64,000 nt of DNA from an uncultured Lutibacter sp. (GCF_947495725.1 NZ_CANLZZ010000006.1:248001-312000); one strand, 5' to 3'. Positions 1 to 10,238 are shown, numbered from the stretch's first letter. The notes: generated by a model not told the origin, from the sequence alone. Program-made: numbers and translations.

Positions 1-302
1 GTGTTGTCCCACTCATTATTCATGTTAATATTATCAGCTTTTGCCCCATATTGATCTTGTTCTTCACGAAAAGTAAATTGGTGCGTATATGTGATAAGAA
101 TATTACCCGAGTATAGATCAAAATCATTAGTGCTTGACAAGCCTAATTGAATGTTAGTAAGTAGCTCCGTAGTTGCAGCTACTGTAGGACTATCAGTGTC
201 CGTATCTACATCTAAAAATTCATTACAACTCAAAGCTACGAAAGAGCTTATAACAGCAATAAAGATTTTAGATTTATAAAATGTATTTAATATTTTTTTC
301 AT
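1..302 (-). CDS. SusD/RagB-like outer-membrane lipoprotein, N-terminal part (cut by window edge)
   Basis: The gene reads leftward off the window, so only about 100 N-terminal residues are visible. It opens MKKILNTFYKSK, then a hydrophobic stretch ending FVALSC, a lipobox that puts the lipidated cysteine at about residue 26. The text that follows (CNEFLDVDTD, then a Pro-Thr turn and ELLTNIQLG) looks like SusD/RagB-type nutrient-binding lipoproteins, probably the SusD-like_2 branch. It starts 10 bases after the SusC-like gene stops, the usual susC-susD order, so the two should be co-transcribed and form one outer-membrane uptake complex. The substrate cannot be told from this fragment. Confidence 0.8.
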   Translation of the reverse strand, partial: MKKILNTFYKSKIFIAVISSFVALSCNEFLDVDTDTDSPTVAATTELLTNIQLGLSSTNDFDLYSGNILITYTHQFTFREEQDQYGAKADNINMNNEWDN

Positions 303-312
303 TGTAATTGTT

Positions 313-3300
313 TTAAAATGTTAAGTTTACTTTAAATCCATAACGTTTAGCAGTTGGTGCAGCTGAAATCTCAACACCTTGTAATCTTGTAGATCCAAAA
401 CTAGTAACCTCTGGATCAAAGTTTGTATACTCTGGTACGTTAGGTGCAAAATACCACAAGTTGTTTGCAACAGCAGTTATACTTGCACTAGTAAACGGTG
501 TTTTTTCAATCCATTTAGATGGAAATTTATAAGCTAAACTTAACTCTCTCAATCTATATACAGTTCCATCATAAACAGTTGCCTCGTCTACAGAGTTTAT
601 ACCAAATGTATTACCTCCGGCAGGTGAAAAGTACAATTCATTCATTGAAAGTTGAGTAGTATTAGGGATTTGGTTTCCTGAACTATCTAATATTGGTTGT
701 CCATTACCGTCTCCGTAATAACCTGGAATGATAAAAGTATGTTCTCTATCTTCTGTATCTTTAGTAACACCTCTACCTAATAAAGCTGCCATACTTGTAC
801 TTTGAACATCTCCACCTTCTCTCCAGTCAAATTGTCCTTTTAAGCTCCAATTTTTGTAAGTTAAAGTATTAATAAAACTCATTTTAAAATCAGGGTTTGG
901 ATCACCAATAATACCGTTTTCTAAATCTTGAACAATACCACCACCAGATTGGTTGATTAAATAAGCTCCATTAGCATCACGTGCAAATTGTGAACCATAG
1001 AATACACCAAATGGTTGTCCAACAATAGCATGTGGAACCTCATTTGCGTTAAATGATATTCTGTCTAAACCTTCTATTAATTCTAAAACTTCATTTTTGT
1101 TTTGAGTAAACGTTGTAAATAAAGACCATTTAAAGTCATCAGTTTGAACTGGAACAAGTGTTAACCCAATTTCAATACCTTTATTTTGCATTTCTCCAAT
1201 GTTCGTGTTATAAGCAGCAAATCCACTTGAACTAGGAACAGTTACTTGAGAAATTAAATCTGTTGTATTCTTTTTATACCAACTAAAGTCAACTACAACT
1301 CTTCTTTGCCAAAATTCTAAATCAACACCTACTTCAATTTCCTTTGTAAACTCAGGAGTTAAATCTGTATCACCTAAAGATGTTCTATTTCCAATTCTAT
1401 TTTGACCAGCCCAAGTTTGACCAACTGCAAAAGTTTTATTTAAAAATTCAGCAGGAGCAGATCTTGCAACGGATGCGTAACCAGCTCTAAATTTACCAAA
1501 TGTTAACACATCACTATTTAAGTTAAATGCATCAGTGAAAATTACTGAAGTTGAAACAGATGGGTAGAAGTAAGAATTGTTATTTTTTGGAAGAGATGAA
1601 CTCCAGTCATTTCTACCTGTAGCGTTTAAAAATAAGTAATCTTTGTAAGATAATCCAATCTCAGCTAAAACACCCGCTGTTCTTGATCTTGCATAAGCAG
1701 GAACTGGAACTTGAATGTTTGTTTGATTTGCAATTGTAAATATACCTGGCTCTTTAAAAGTGTTACCAATTATAGAATGTCTATTTGTAGTGTTTTGTAA
1801 AACGTTACTACCTATAATAGCTTTTAAATCTAAACCTTCAGCTAAATTGTAATCGAAATTTACTAAAAGTGTTGATTCAATATCTTTATTACTATAAATA
1901 TCAGAAGTAACTGCTCCTAATCCATTATCTGAACGAGAACCTAAATCTCTAATTTCAAGTCTATCTAAATAGTAATTGTTCATACCAACTCTATAAGATG
2001 CAGAAATATGATCATTAAAAACGTAAGAAGCGTTAAAGTTTGCTACCTCTCTTTTAGTACTTGTTAAAATTTGATCATGTTCCCAAGACCATCTTGGGTC
2101 ATCCCAACCACCGTTAGGAATAACAGATGCTCCAGTTTCAGGATGTGTATAAGGTAAATTAGTATTCCAAGTTCTACCTAACCATAAAGTACGAGCAAAT
2201 GAAGAAGATGAACCAGCATACTGATTTTCTCCAAAGAATCCTCCAACCTGATCAGTTGCAGAAGCACTAACAGAGGCTCCTACTGTGAATTTGTCATTAA
2301 TTTTAAAATTACCACCGAAAGCTCCTGATAACCTATCATATGTATTGAAAGGAATATAACCTTCTTGATCTAATTTAGAAATAGTAACACTAAAATTAGC
2401 TTTTTCTCCTCCTAAAGTTACGTTTACAGAATTGTCTGTAGTTACACCTGTTTGGAATAAATTCTTAACATTGTCTGGTTGCGCAACATAAGGTTGAGTA
2501 GGTCCTAATTCTGGGAATGCATCAAGTAAATTTCCCCAAGTAGGAATTGTTTCTTGTGAGTCAAAACGTGGTCCCCAAGAACCGTTAGCATTTACATATT
2601 CAAAATTAACTCCGTTACCATAAGTGTTTTGATACTCTGGTAAGTTAGCAATGTTTTCAAAATAAGTACCTGAATTAACATTAACTTTTACTTTTCCACC
2701 TGCATTGTTTGAAGATCCAGATTTAGTAGTAATTACAATAACCCCATTTGCTGCTCTTGAACCATAAAGTGCCGCTGCTGCGGTACTTTTAAGAACGTTT
2801 ATTTTAGCAATGTCATTAGGGTCTAATGATCCAAGTCCAGACTCATAACCACCACCACCAGTTGTTTGACTAGAAGTTGATACTTGTGAGTTGTCATAAG
2901 CAATACCATCAACAATAATTAATGGTTGAGAAGCACTACCAAAAGTAGTTGCACCCCTAATATTTATTTGGTTTGAGGCCCCAGCAACACCTGTTGAAAA
3001 GTTTACGTTAACCCCGGCAACTTTACCACCTAAAGAACGAACTAAATCTGGCTCAGAATTCTCTAAGACTTCGTCAGACGCAACATTACTTACTGCGTAT
3101 CCTAAACTTTTAGGATTTCTTTTAATACCAAATGCAGTAACTACTACTTCTTTCAATGCTTGTGCACTTTCTTGCATTGTAACATTAATTAAATTAGAAG
3201 CTCCAACTGTTTTTTCAGTTGTTTGCATTCCAATATAACTAAATTGCAATACAGCACCAGTAGCAGCATTGATAGAATAATTACCGTCAAAATCAGTTTG

Positions 3301-3456
3301 AGTACCTGAATTCGTACCTTTAACAATTACTGTTACTCCTGGTAATGGACCGCTTACGTCGGAAACTTTACCAGTAACAGTTTTTTCCTGTGCAAATGAA
3401 ATCTGCACCACTAACGCTAGTAAAAGCGTCAATAAACCATTAAACTTTGTTTTCAT
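313..3456 (-). CDS. SusC/RagA-family TonB-linked outer-membrane receptor
   Basis: This 1047-residue protein has the full SusC plan. A signal peptide ends FA before Gln23. A carboxypeptidase-regulatory-like (CarboxypepD_reg) domain covers about residues 25-100. A plug domain begins at LKEVVVTAFGIKR and carries IIVDGIAYDN and YGSRAANGVIVITTKSG. A long TonB-dependent beta-barrel ends in the terminal phenylalanine KVNLTF. It would import a ligand handed over by the SusD partner encoded next, using TonB/ExbBD energy. The N-terminal extension is the SusC hallmark that separates it from plain siderophore receptors. No glycoside hydrolase or peptidase is visible on this side, so the ligand is unknown. 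Confidence 0.95.
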   Translation of the reverse strand: MKTKFNGLLTLLLALVVQISFAQEKTVTGKVSDVSGPLPGVTVIVKGTNSGTQTDFDGNYSINAATGAVLQFSYIGMQTTEKTVGASNLINVTMQESAQALKEVVVTAFGIKRNPKSLGYAVSNVASDEVLENSEPDLVRSLGGKVAGVNVNFSTGVAGASNQINIRGATTFGSASQPLIIVDGIAYDNSQVSTSSQTTGGGGYESGLGSLDPNDIAKINVLKSTAAAALYGSRAANGVIVITTKSGSSNNAGGKVKVNVNSGTYFENIANLPEYQNTYGNGVNFEYVNANGSWGPRFDSQETIPTWGNLLDAFPELGPTQPYVAQPDNVKNLFQTGVTTDNSVNVTLGGEKANFSVTISKLDQEGYIPFNTYDRLSGAFGGNFKINDKFTVGASVSASATDQVGGFFGENQYAGSSSSFARTLWLGRTWNTNLPYTHPETGASVIPNGGWDDPRWSWEHDQILTSTKREVANFNASYVFNDHISASYRVGMNNYYLDRLEIRDLGSRSDNGLGAVTSDIYSNKDIESTLLVNFDYNLAEGLDLKAIIGSNVLQNTTNRHSIIGNTFKEPGIFTIANQTNIQVPVPAYARSRTAGVLAEIGLSYKDYLFLNATGRNDWSSSLPKNNNSYFYPSVSTSVIFTDAFNLNSDVLTFGKFRAGYASVARSAPAEFLNKTFAVGQTWAGQNRIGNRTSLGDTDLTPEFTKEIEVGVDLEFWQRRVVVDFSWYKKNTTDLISQVTVPSSSGFAAYNTNIGEMQNKGIEIGLTLVPVQTDDFKWSLFTTFTQNKNEVLELIEGLDRISFNANEVPHAIVGQPFGVFYGSQFARDANGAYLINQSGGGIVQDLENGIIGDPNPDFKMSFINTLTYKNWSLKGQFDWREGGDVQSTSMAALLGRGVTKDTEDREHTFIIPGYYGDGNGQPILDSSGNQIPNTTQLSMNELYFSPAGGNTFGINSVDEATVYDGTVYRLRELSLAYKFPSKWIEKTPFTSASITAVANNLWYFAPNVPEYTNFDPEVTSFGSTRLQGVEISAAPTAKRYGFKVNLTF

Positions 3457-3482
3457 TATATAATTATTTGAATTAATTAGGT

Positions 3483-3514
3483 CAAAAATCTTAATAAATT
3501 GTTAATATTCCAAA
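3483..3514 (-). promoter_or_regulatory. Candidate Bacteroidota promoter for the SusC gene
   Basis: Read on the reverse strand this is TTTG, a 20-base spacer, then GATTTTTG. It matches the Bacteroidota consensus TTTG-N19..21-TAnnTTTG except for G in place of the first T. The -7 box ends 26 bases before the SusC start codon, the same short leader seen before several other genes here. Confidence 0.45.
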
Positions 3515-3529
3515 CTTTTATCTGTTAAA

Positions 3530-3684
3530 ATCTTAAAAGATGTTAAATTACTACATAATTATGATAATCTACAGAGTTATTGTGTTTGGGAGTGCAATTT
3601 GTTAAGATGATTTCTTGTTACTAAGATACTCTTTTTTTTAAAAGGTTGCTTTCAATTTGTTAATTTGTTAAGATTATATTAAAA
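3530..3684. repeat. Repeated TTAACAAATT motif upstream of SusC
   Basis: The gap between the Omp85 gene and SusC contains AATTTGTTAAGAT at 3596-3608 and again at 3662-3674, with a shorter AATTTGTTAA at 3654-3663 between them. A small palindrome, ATCTTAAAAGAT, lies at 3530-3541. Repeats of this kind upstream of a SusC promoter could be regulator sites, but the region is AT-rich and chance is a real alternative. No gene is visible in this 228-base gap. Confidence 0.35.
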
Positions 3685-5358
3685 TTAAAAAAGATATGTT
3701 AATTTAATGTGAAGTTTTGCGTTGTTAATTTTAAACGAATCTAAGTTAGATTTACCAATAACATAGCTTAAATTAATGTTAGTATTTTTTTGTCTAAAAT
3801 TATATCCAAGCCCTATACCTAATAAGTTTTTTAATTCTGTTAAAAGGTTGTTTTTTATGAAGCCAATGTCTGTAACCGTATAAAAAAAGTTTGAGTCTGT
3901 TAGAAGGTATTGAAATTCAATTGATGAAATGTTATAACTTGAGGTTAAAATACTTTGTTCGTTAAATCCTCGAATTGAGTTTATTCCTCCAATTTGAAAT
4001 AGTTCATTTTGGTAAATATTGTCTGAGTTTAGTATTTGTGTTGTATTTTTTAAGTAAAGTCTGTTCTTCGGATTAATTGATTTTAAAAAATGAGTATTTA
4101 ATTCAAGTTTCGTTTGTTTTATTTTATTTAAATAATTGGCTCTTTTACCTATTAAATAGTTAAAGTCTAGAGAAAATGAATTTGTGTTGTTTATAAGTTT
4201 TTTAATATGATATGAGAAGCCAATTAAATTCTTGGAATAATCTTCATAATTGTCAATTGCAGTTTTTGTTAAGGTGTTGGAGCTAGTAAAATTTGCGATC
4301 CCTCCAAAAGTTTGGTTTTTCGAAAGGGAGTATGAAATACCAAGCTCAGTATTCCTATTTATAAAGGTAGAGTCGTTTTTTTGTATGTTTAATAGTCCTT
4401 TAAAAGTAAACTTGCTTTTAAAAATGTATGGATTTATGAAGTTTAAATTTAATGAGGTTCGGTCATTTCCACTATTTTTCCATATTAAATTAAAAGATTC
4501 GCCGTTATTAAATGTATTATTAAGTAATAGATTAATATAACCATTTACCTTTAAGTTATTTGTTGTTTCATCGGTTGCAAAACCTATTAATCCATCAAAT
4601 TGATTTCTTTTAAGTTTTTTTAAGTATAAATATAAAATCGTAGAATCTTTAGTAAATAATACTTCTGGTTTTTTTAATTGTTCAATAAAAGAAATTGAAT
4701 TTAGTTGTTTTTCAATTGAGTTTAGATTTTCTTTATTGAAAAGATTGTTCTTTTTTAAATTTAGTTCGTTAGAAATGTATTTTTGAGGGAAATCAGTATA
4801 TCCTTTTATTACCACTTTATCTATAGTTCTTTTATGTGTGTTTTTAATTGTAAGATCTGCAATAATGATGTTATTTTTAACTTGAAGATTCTCCAATGAA
4901 ACTTTTGAAAATGAATATCCTTTTTTTATAAGATTATCTTTAATTTTATTTAACGAATTTTCCACATTTTCAATAGGAATTTCAAAGTTATTATTTCCAT
5001 GTTTTTTCGAAAGCTGTTTTAGGAGTCTATTTTCTAAATCGGATTTTTCAAAGAAAATTTTAATTCTTTTAAATTGTTTATTTAATTTAAATGTACATAT
5101 ATATGTATGTGCATTTTCAACGATTGAATAGTTGTTATTGATAAAACCTTTTAAAACTAATTTTTCTGAAAAATTATTTATTTCATTATTTAATTCAGTT
5201 TTATTTGTATGTTTTTTCTTGTAAAAAAGTGATTCAACGATGTAAGTATTTTTACTTTCTGCTGCATCAATTTTTAATTCATAATTTTGGCAGCTTCCAA
5301 TATTTACGGAAAGCAAGTAGAAAACCACAACAGTGAATATTTTAAAAAAAAGCTTCAA
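3685..5358 (-). CDS. Omp85/TpsB-superfamily outer-membrane protein with POTRA-like N-terminus
   Basis: This 557-residue protein starts with a signal peptide (MKLFFKIFTVVVFYLL, cleaved near SCQ). A periplasmic part at about residues 90-250 looks like one or two POTRA domains (for example RTIDKVVIKGYTDFP). A C-terminal barrel follows, with the Omp85 signature GGINSIRGFNE near residue 461 and a final aromatic TYLF. Known family members insert or secrete outer-membrane or surface proteins; the client is unknown. The start is a TTG: no in-frame ATG lies upstream, and the signal peptide begins exactly there. I find no methionine after the first residue. It is shorter than BamA (usually about 800 residues) and is probably a TamA/ShlB-like relative rather than BamA. 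Confidence 0.8.
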   Translation of the reverse strand: MKLFFKIFTVVVFYLLSVNIGSCQNYELKIDAAESKNTYIVESLFYKKKHTNKTELNNEINNFSEKLVLKGFINNNYSIVENAHTYICTFKLNKQFKRIKIFFEKSDLENRLLKQLSKKHGNNNFEIPIENVENSLNKIKDNLIKKGYSFSKVSLENLQVKNNIIIADLTIKNTHKRTIDKVVIKGYTDFPQKYISNELNLKKNNLFNKENLNSIEKQLNSISFIEQLKKPEVLFTKDSTILYLYLKKLKRNQFDGLIGFATDETTNNLKVNGYINLLLNNTFNNGESFNLIWKNSGNDRTSLNLNFINPYIFKSKFTFKGLLNIQKNDSTFINRNTELGISYSLSKNQTFGGIANFTSSNTLTKTAIDNYEDYSKNLIGFSYHIKKLINNTNSFSLDFNYLIGKRANYLNKIKQTKLELNTHFLKSINPKNRLYLKNTTQILNSDNIYQNELFQIGGINSIRGFNEQSILTSSYNISSIEFQYLLTDSNFFYTVTDIGFIKNNLLTELKNLLGIGLGYNFRQKNTNINLSYVIGKSNLDSFKINNAKLHIKLTYLF

Positions 5359-5435
5359 AACAGTTAAAATTAAGGTGTGAATATACTACTTATATACCGT
5401 GTATAAATATTTTTGAAAAATAAAATATCTACATA

Positions 5436-5466
5436 TTTGATTAACAATAAATTATTTGTACATTTG
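5436..5466 (+). promoter_or_regulatory. Promoter of the ribosomal protein superoperon
   Basis: TTTG at 5436-5439, a 19-base spacer and TACATTTG at 5459-5466 match the Bacteroidota consensus exactly. The rpsL start follows 56 bases after the -7 box. The leader contains a small hairpin, TCTTAG/CTAAGA (5472-5477 with 5485-5490), and no Shine-Dalgarno sequence before ATG. Confidence 0.8.
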
Positions 5467-5522
5467 CGCACTCTTAGAAAAAACCTAAGAATTAAAAAAA
5501 CAATTAATAACAAGATTTTAGT

Positions 5523-5897
5523 ATGCCAACAATTTCGCAATTAGTACGAAAAGGAAGAACCAAAATAACTAAGAAGAGTAAATCGGCTGCTTTAAATTCA
5601 TGTCCTCAAAGAAGAGGAGTTTGTACACGTGTTTACACAACTACACCAAAAAAACCAAATTCAGCAATGCGTAAAGTTGCAAGGGTAAGGTTAACAAATG
5701 GTAACGAAGTAAACGCCTACATTCCTGGAGAAGGACATAATTTACAAGAGCACTCGATAGTATTAGTTAGAGGTGGAAGGGTTAAAGATTTACCAGGAGT
5801 TAGATATCATATTGTTCGTGGAGCATTAGATACTGCAGGTGTTGATGGAAGAACACAACGTCGCTCTAAATATGGTACAAAAGCACCTAAAAAGTAA
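5523..5897 (+). CDS. rpsL: 30S ribosomal protein S12
   Basis: S12 sits at the decoding centre of the small subunit and monitors codon-anticodon pairing. The 124-residue product has the family core [17 protein letters not shown] and [11 protein letters not shown], the loops where streptomycin resistance mutations map in other bacteria; the lysine at the classic site is the wild-type residue. It is the first gene of the merged operon, 23 bases before rpsG, and lies directly behind the consensus promoter. Confidence 0.98.
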   Translation: MPTISQLVRKGRTKITKKSKSAALNSCPQRRGVCTRVYTTTPKKPNSAMRKVARVRLTNGNEVNAYIPGEGHNLQEHSIVLVRGGRVKDLPGVRYHIVRGALDTAGVDGRTQRRSKYGTKAPKK

Positions 5898-5920
5898 TTT
5901 AAAAACTTTAATGTAAAGAC

Positions 5921-6397
5921 ATGAGAAAAAGAAAGGCGAAAAAAAGAGTTCTTTTACCAGATCCAAAATTTAACGATCAGTTAGTTACACGTTTTGTAAA
6001 TAACTTAATGTGGGATGGTAAAAAATCTGTAGCTTTTAAAGTTTTTTACGATGCTTTAGATATCGTAGAACAAAAGAAACAAGATGATGAGAAATCATCA
6101 TTAGAAATTTGGAAAGACGCGTTAAGTAATGTAATGCCTCAGGTTGAAGTACGTAGCCGTCGTGTAGGTGGAGCAACGTTTCAGATTCCTATGCAAATTA
6201 GACCAGATAGAAAAGTATCAATGGCTATTAAGTGGTTGATTTCTTATTCAAGAAAAAGAAATGAAAAATCTATGGCTCAGCGTTTAGCTGCTGAAGTATT
6301 AGCTGCTGCAAAAGAAGAAGGTGCTGCTGTTAAGAAAAGAATGGATGTTCATAAAATGGCTGATGCTAACAAAGCATTCTCTCACCTTAGATTTTAA
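5921..6397 (+). CDS. rpsG: 30S ribosomal protein S7
   Basis: S7 nucleates assembly of the 30S head and contacts E-site tRNA and mRNA. The 158-residue protein starts MRKRKAKKR and has the conserved [16 protein letters not shown] motif and the MAQRLAAE helix. It lies in the usual rpsL-rpsG-fusA order. S7 is the autogenous repressor of the str operon in E. coli. The 23-base rpsL-rpsG gap here is too short to hold the same structure, so that control is probably not conserved. Confidence 0.98.
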   Translation: MRKRKAKKRVLLPDPKFNDQLVTRFVNNLMWDGKKSVAFKVFYDALDIVEQKKQDDEKSSLEIWKDALSNVMPQVEVRSRRVGGATFQIPMQIRPDRKVSMAIKWLISYSRKRNEKSMAQRLAAEVLAAAKEEGAAVKKRMDVHKMADANKAFSHLRF

Positions 6398-6407
6398 TAA
6401 TTAGATA

Positions 6408-8525
6408 ATGGCAAGAGATTTAAAATATACAAGAAATATTGGAATTGCAGCTCATATTGATGCAGGTAAAACTACATGTACAGAGCGAATTCTTTATTAT
6501 ACAGGGGTTTCACACAAAATTGGAGAAGTGCATGATGGTGCTGCAACAATGGATTGGATGGAGCAAGAGCAAGAAAGAGGTATCACAATTACTTCTGCAG
6601 CTACAACCTGTGAATGGCAATTCCCAACTGAGAATGGGCAACCAACAAAAGAAGCCAAAGGATACCACTTTAATATTATTGACACTCCGGGTCACGTTGA
6701 TTTTACTGTAGAAGTAAATAGATCTTTACGTGTGTTAGATGGTTTGGTATTCTTATTTAGTGCGGTTGATGGTGTAGAGCCACAGTCTGAAACTAACTGG
6801 AGATTAGCAGATAATTATAGTGTGCCTAGAATTGGTTTCGTTAATAAAATGGACCGTCAAGGTGCTAACTTTTTAGCTGTTTGTACACAAGTTAAAGAAA
6901 TGTTAGGTTCTAATGCAGTACCTATCGTTATTAATATTGGAGATGAAGATCAATTTAAAGGAATTGTAGATTTAGTTAAGAATCGCGCAATTATTTTCCA
7001 TGACCATACAATGGGTGCTACATTTGATGTAGTTGAAATTCCTGAAGAATTAAAAGAGGAAGCTCACGAATTACGTGGTAAACTTATAGAAGAGGTTGCT
7101 GCTTATGATGAGAATCTTTTAGAAAAATATATGGAAGATGAAGATTCTATTACAGAAGATGAAATTCACGCTGCTTTGCGTGCTGCTGTAATGGACATGT
7201 CAATTATTCCAATGGTTTGTGGTTCTGCTTTTAAAAATAAAGGTGTTCAGTTTTTATTAGATGCAGTATGTAGATACTTACCTTCACCTACTGATAAAGA
7301 AGGTGTTGTTGGAATTAATCCAAATACTGAGGAAGAAGAATTACGTAAACCTGATGTAAAAGAGCCATTTGCGGCTTTAGCATTTAAAATTGCAACTGAT
7401 CCTTTTGTTGGTCGATTGGCATTCTTTAGAGCATACTCAGGACGTTTAGATGCGGGTTCTTATATTCTAAACACTCGTTCTGGAAAAAAAGAACGTATTT
7501 CACGTATTTATCAAATGCATTCTAATAAACAAAATGCTATTGATTATATTGAAGCTGGAGATATTGGTGCTGGTGTTGGATTTAAAGATATTAGAACAGG
7601 AGATACAATGTGTGATGAGAAAAATCCAATTGTATTAGAATCTATGGATTTCCCTGATCCGGTAATTGGTATTGCTGTTGAGCCTAAAACCAAAGCGGAT
7701 GTTGATAAATTAGGGATGGCTTTAAGTAAATTATCTGAAGAAGATCCAACTTTTACAGCTAAAACAGACGAAGCTTCTGGTCAAACTATTATTTCTGGAA
7801 TGGGTGAGTTACACTTAGAGATAATTGTTGATCGTTTAAAGCGTGAATTTAAAGTTGAAGTAAACGAAGGTCAACCTCAAGTAGAATATAAAGAAGCGAT
7901 CACGGCAAAAGCTGATCATCGTGAAGTTTATAAAAAACAATCTGGTGGACGTGGTAAATTTGCTGATATCAAATTTATTATGGAACCTGCTGGAGAGGAT
8001 GAAACAGGTTTGATTTTTGTAAATGAGATTAAAGGAGGTAATGTGCCTAAAGAATTCATTCCATCTGTAGAAAAAGGATTTAAGGAGGCAATGAAGAATG
8101 GTCCTTTAGCTGGATATGAAATGGATAGTTTGAAAATTACATTATATGATGGATCTTTCCACGCTGTCGATTCAGATCAATTATCATTCGAATTAGCTGC
8201 TAAAATGGGATATAAAGTTGCTGCGAAAGCTGCAAAAGCTGTAATCCTTGAGCCTATTATGAAGATTGACGTTGTTACACCAGAAGAAAATATGGGTGAT
8301 ATAGTTGGTGATTTAAATAGAAGAAGAGGGCAAGTTAATGCTATGTTAGACAGAGCTGGTGCTAAAGTTGTAAAAGCAAATGTGCCATTATCAGAAATGT
8401 TTGGATATGTTACTACATTAAGAACATTATCATCGGGTAGAGCATCATCATCAATGGAATTTTCACATTTCGAGCAGTGTCCAACAAATATTGCTGAAGA
8501 AGTAATAGCAAAAGCAAAAGGTTAA
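6408..8525 (+). CDS. fusA: Elongation factor G
   Basis: EF-G is the GTPase that drives tRNA-mRNA translocation. At 705 residues it is full length. G1 (AHIDAGKTT), the switch and G2 region ([11 protein letters not shown]), G3 (DTPGHVDF) and G4 (NKMD) are present, followed by domain II, the domain IV loop region and a normal C-terminus. It lies 10 bases after rpsG. No tuf gene follows: rpsJ begins 17 bases later, so EF-Tu must be encoded elsewhere. Confidence 0.98.
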   Translation: MARDLKYTRNIGIAAHIDAGKTTCTERILYYTGVSHKIGEVHDGAATMDWMEQEQERGITITSAATTCEWQFPTENGQPTKEAKGYHFNIIDTPGHVDFTVEVNRSLRVLDGLVFLFSAVDGVEPQSETNWRLADNYSVPRIGFVNKMDRQGANFLAVCTQVKEMLGSNAVPIVINIGDEDQFKGIVDLVKNRAIIFHDHTMGATFDVVEIPEELKEEAHELRGKLIEEVAAYDENLLEKYMEDEDSITEDEIHAALRAAVMDMSIIPMVCGSAFKNKGVQFLLDAVCRYLPSPTDKEGVVGINPNTEEEELRKPDVKEPFAALAFKIATDPFVGRLAFFRAYSGRLDAGSYILNTRSGKKERISRIYQMHSNKQNAIDYIEAGDIGAGVGFKDIRTGDTMCDEKNPIVLESMDFPDPVIGIAVEPKTKADVDKLGMALSKLSEEDPTFTAKTDEASGQTIISGMGELHLEIIVDRLKREFKVEVNEGQPQVEYKEAITAKADHREVYKKQSGGRGKFADIKFIMEPAGEDETGLIFVNEIKGGNVPKEFIPSVEKGFKEAMKNGPLAGYEMDSLKITLYDGSFHAVDSDQLSFELAAKMGYKVAAKAAKAVILEPIMKIDVVTPEENMGDIVGDLNRRRGQVNAMLDRAGAKVVKANVPLSEMFGYVTTLRTLSSGRASSSMEFSHFEQCPTNIAEEVIAKAKG

Positions 8526-8542
8526 TCTCTAAATTATAAACG

Positions 8543-8848
8543 ATGAGTCAAAAAATTAGAATAAAATTAAAATCGTACGATTACAATTTAGTAGATAAAT
8601 CTGCTGAAAAAATTGTAAAAACGGTAAAGAATACGGGAGCTGTTGTTAATGGCCCTATTCCATTGCCAACTCATAAAAAGATTTTTACGGTATTGCGTTC
8701 TCCGCACGTAAATAAGAAATCAAGAGAGCAATTCCAATTAAGTTCTTATAAAAGATTATTAGACATTTATAGTTCATCATCAAAAACTATTGATGCCTTA
8801 ATGAAATTAGAACTTCCAAGTGGAGTTGAAGTGGAAATTAAAGTTTAA
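8543..8848 (+). CDS. rpsJ: 30S ribosomal protein S10
   Basis: S10 is part of the 30S head and, as NusE, also a transcription antitermination factor. The 101-residue product has the family pattern: [10 protein letters not shown] at the start, [10 protein letters not shown] in the extended loop, and a C-terminal SGVEVEIKV strand. It follows fusA by 17 bases with no promoter between them, joining the str and S10 operons. The next gap is unusually long (143 bases) and structured. Confidence 0.98.
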   Translation: MSQKIRIKLKSYDYNLVDKSAEKIVKTVKNTGAVVNGPIPLPTHKKIFTVLRSPHVNKKSREQFQLSSYKRLLDIYSSSSKTIDALMKLELPSGVEVEIKV

Positions 8849-8991
8849 TTTCTCAAAGCCAATAATAATTGGTTACATGTCCTAAGCGGTTGTCGAGGGA
8901 AAAACGGAAAGAAAATATATTCAGGGTTGAATTATTTTCAACCCTGTTTTATTGAATATAAATAGAATAATAATTAATAATAAATTTAAAA
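8849..8991 (+). promoter_or_regulatory. Structured rpsJ-rplC intercistronic region, candidate S10-operon attenuator
   Basis: This is the longest gap inside the operon. It holds a first hairpin (AGCCAAT 8857-8863 with ATTGGTT 8868-8874), a GC-richer stretch around 8880-8910, and a strong stem at 8922-8946 (CAGGGTTGAA / TTCAACCCTG, 10 bp, 5-base loop) followed at once by TTTTATT, the form of an intrinsic terminator. No Bacteroidota promoter is visible before rplC, so full termination here would silence essential genes. A regulated attenuator is the likelier reading. Confidence 0.6.
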
Positions 8992-9609
8992 ATGTCTGGG
9001 TTAATAGGAAGAAAAATCGGAATGACCAGCTTATTTGATGAAAACGGGAAAAATATTCCTTGTACAGTAATCGAAGCAGGTCCGTGCGTAGTTACCCAAG
9101 TCAGAACCGAAGAAGTAGATGGTTATTCTGCACTTCAATTAGGTTTCGATGACAAGAAGGCAAAAAGCTCTAATAAGGCTTTAGATGGTCACTTTAAAAA
9201 AGCTGGAACCACTGCCAAAAGAAAAGTTATCGAATTTCAAGGTTTTGATGAGGAGCACAAATTAGGAGATGAATTAACAGTTGAAGTATTTACTGAAGGA
9301 GAGTTTGTTGATGTATCAGCAGTATCAAAAGGTAAAGGATTTCAAGGTGTTGTAAAACGTCACGGTTTTGGCGGTGTAGGTCAAGCTACTCATGGTCAAC
9401 ATAATCGTTTAAGAGCTCCAGGATCAATTGGTGCTGCATCTTATCCTGCAAGAGTATTCAAAGGAATGCGTATGGCAGGTAGAATGGGAGGAAAGAAAGT
9501 AACAGTTCAAAATTTAAGAGTTTTAAAAGTGGTTGCTGAAAAGAACCTACTTGTGGTTAAGGGAGCAATTCCTGGTCATAAAAACGCTTATGTAATCATT
9601 CAGAAATAA
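8992..9609 (+). CDS. rplC: 50S ribosomal protein L3
   Basis: L3 is an early 50S assembly protein whose extended loop reaches toward the peptidyl transferase centre. The 205-residue product starts [17 protein letters not shown], has [15 protein letters not shown] and the conserved [12 protein letters not shown] loop with a glutamine that is methylated in some bacteria. Its TAA overlaps the rplD ATG by one base, so the two are probably translationally coupled. Confidence 0.98.
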   Translation: MSGLIGRKIGMTSLFDENGKNIPCTVIEAGPCVVTQVRTEEVDGYSALQLGFDDKKAKSSNKALDGHFKKAGTTAKRKVIEFQGFDEEHKLGDELTVEVFTEGEFVDVSAVSKGKGFQGVVKRHGFGGVGQATHGQHNRLRAPGSIGAASYPARVFKGMRMAGRMGGKKVTVQNLRVLKVVAEKNLLVVKGAIPGHKNAYVIIQK

Positions 9610-10238
9610 TGGAAGTATCAGTTTTAGACATACAAGGAAAAGATACAGGGAGAAAAGTTGAACTTTCTGATGCTGTATATGGAATTGAGCCAAATGATCA
9701 CGCGGTATATTTAGATGTAAAGCAATTTTTGGCTAATAAAAGACAAGGAACTAGTAAAGCTAAAGAACGCGCTGAAATTTCTGGTAGTACTAGAAAAATT
9801 AAGAAGCAAAAAGGTACTGGTACCGCTCGTGCAGGTAGTATTAAATCTCCTGTATTTAGAGGAGGAGGTCGTATTTTTGGACCAAGACCACAAGATCATT
9901 CTTTTAAATTAAATAAAAATTTAAAAAGATTAGCTCGTAAATCCGCATTTAGTATTCAAGCAAAAGAGAACAATATTATAGTTGTTGAAGACTTTAATTT
10001 TGAAACTCCAAAAACTAAAAATTATACAGAGGTTTTACGTGCACTAGGTATAGAAAACAAAAAATCTATATTAGTGTTGGCTGAATCAAATAATAATGTA
10101 TATTTGTCATCGCGCAATTTAAAACGTTCAAAAACAGTAACTTGCTCTGGGGTAAGTACTTATGAATTGTTGAATGCAAATAAAGTTATTCTTTCTGAAG
10201 GATCTTTAGAAGGAATTGAATCTAATTTAAGTAAATAG
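9609..10238 (+). CDS. rplD: 50S ribosomal protein L4
   Basis: L4 lines the peptide exit tunnel. The 209-residue protein contains the long basic loop (RGTSKAKERAEISGSTRKI, then KKQKGTGTARAG and FRGGGRIFGPRP) that extends to the tunnel wall. In E. coli L4 also represses the S10 operon by attenuation and translational block. That matters here because a terminator-like hairpin lies two genes upstream, before rplC. Confidence 0.98.
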   Translation: MEVSVLDIQGKDTGRKVELSDAVYGIEPNDHAVYLDVKQFLANKRQGTSKAKERAEISGSTRKIKKQKGTGTARAGSIKSPVFRGGGRIFGPRPQDHSFKLNKNLKRLARKSAFSIQAKENNIIVVEDFNFETPKTKNYTEVLRALGIENKKSILVLAESNNNVYLSSRNLKRSKTVTCSGVSTYELLNANKVILSEGSLEGIESNLSK

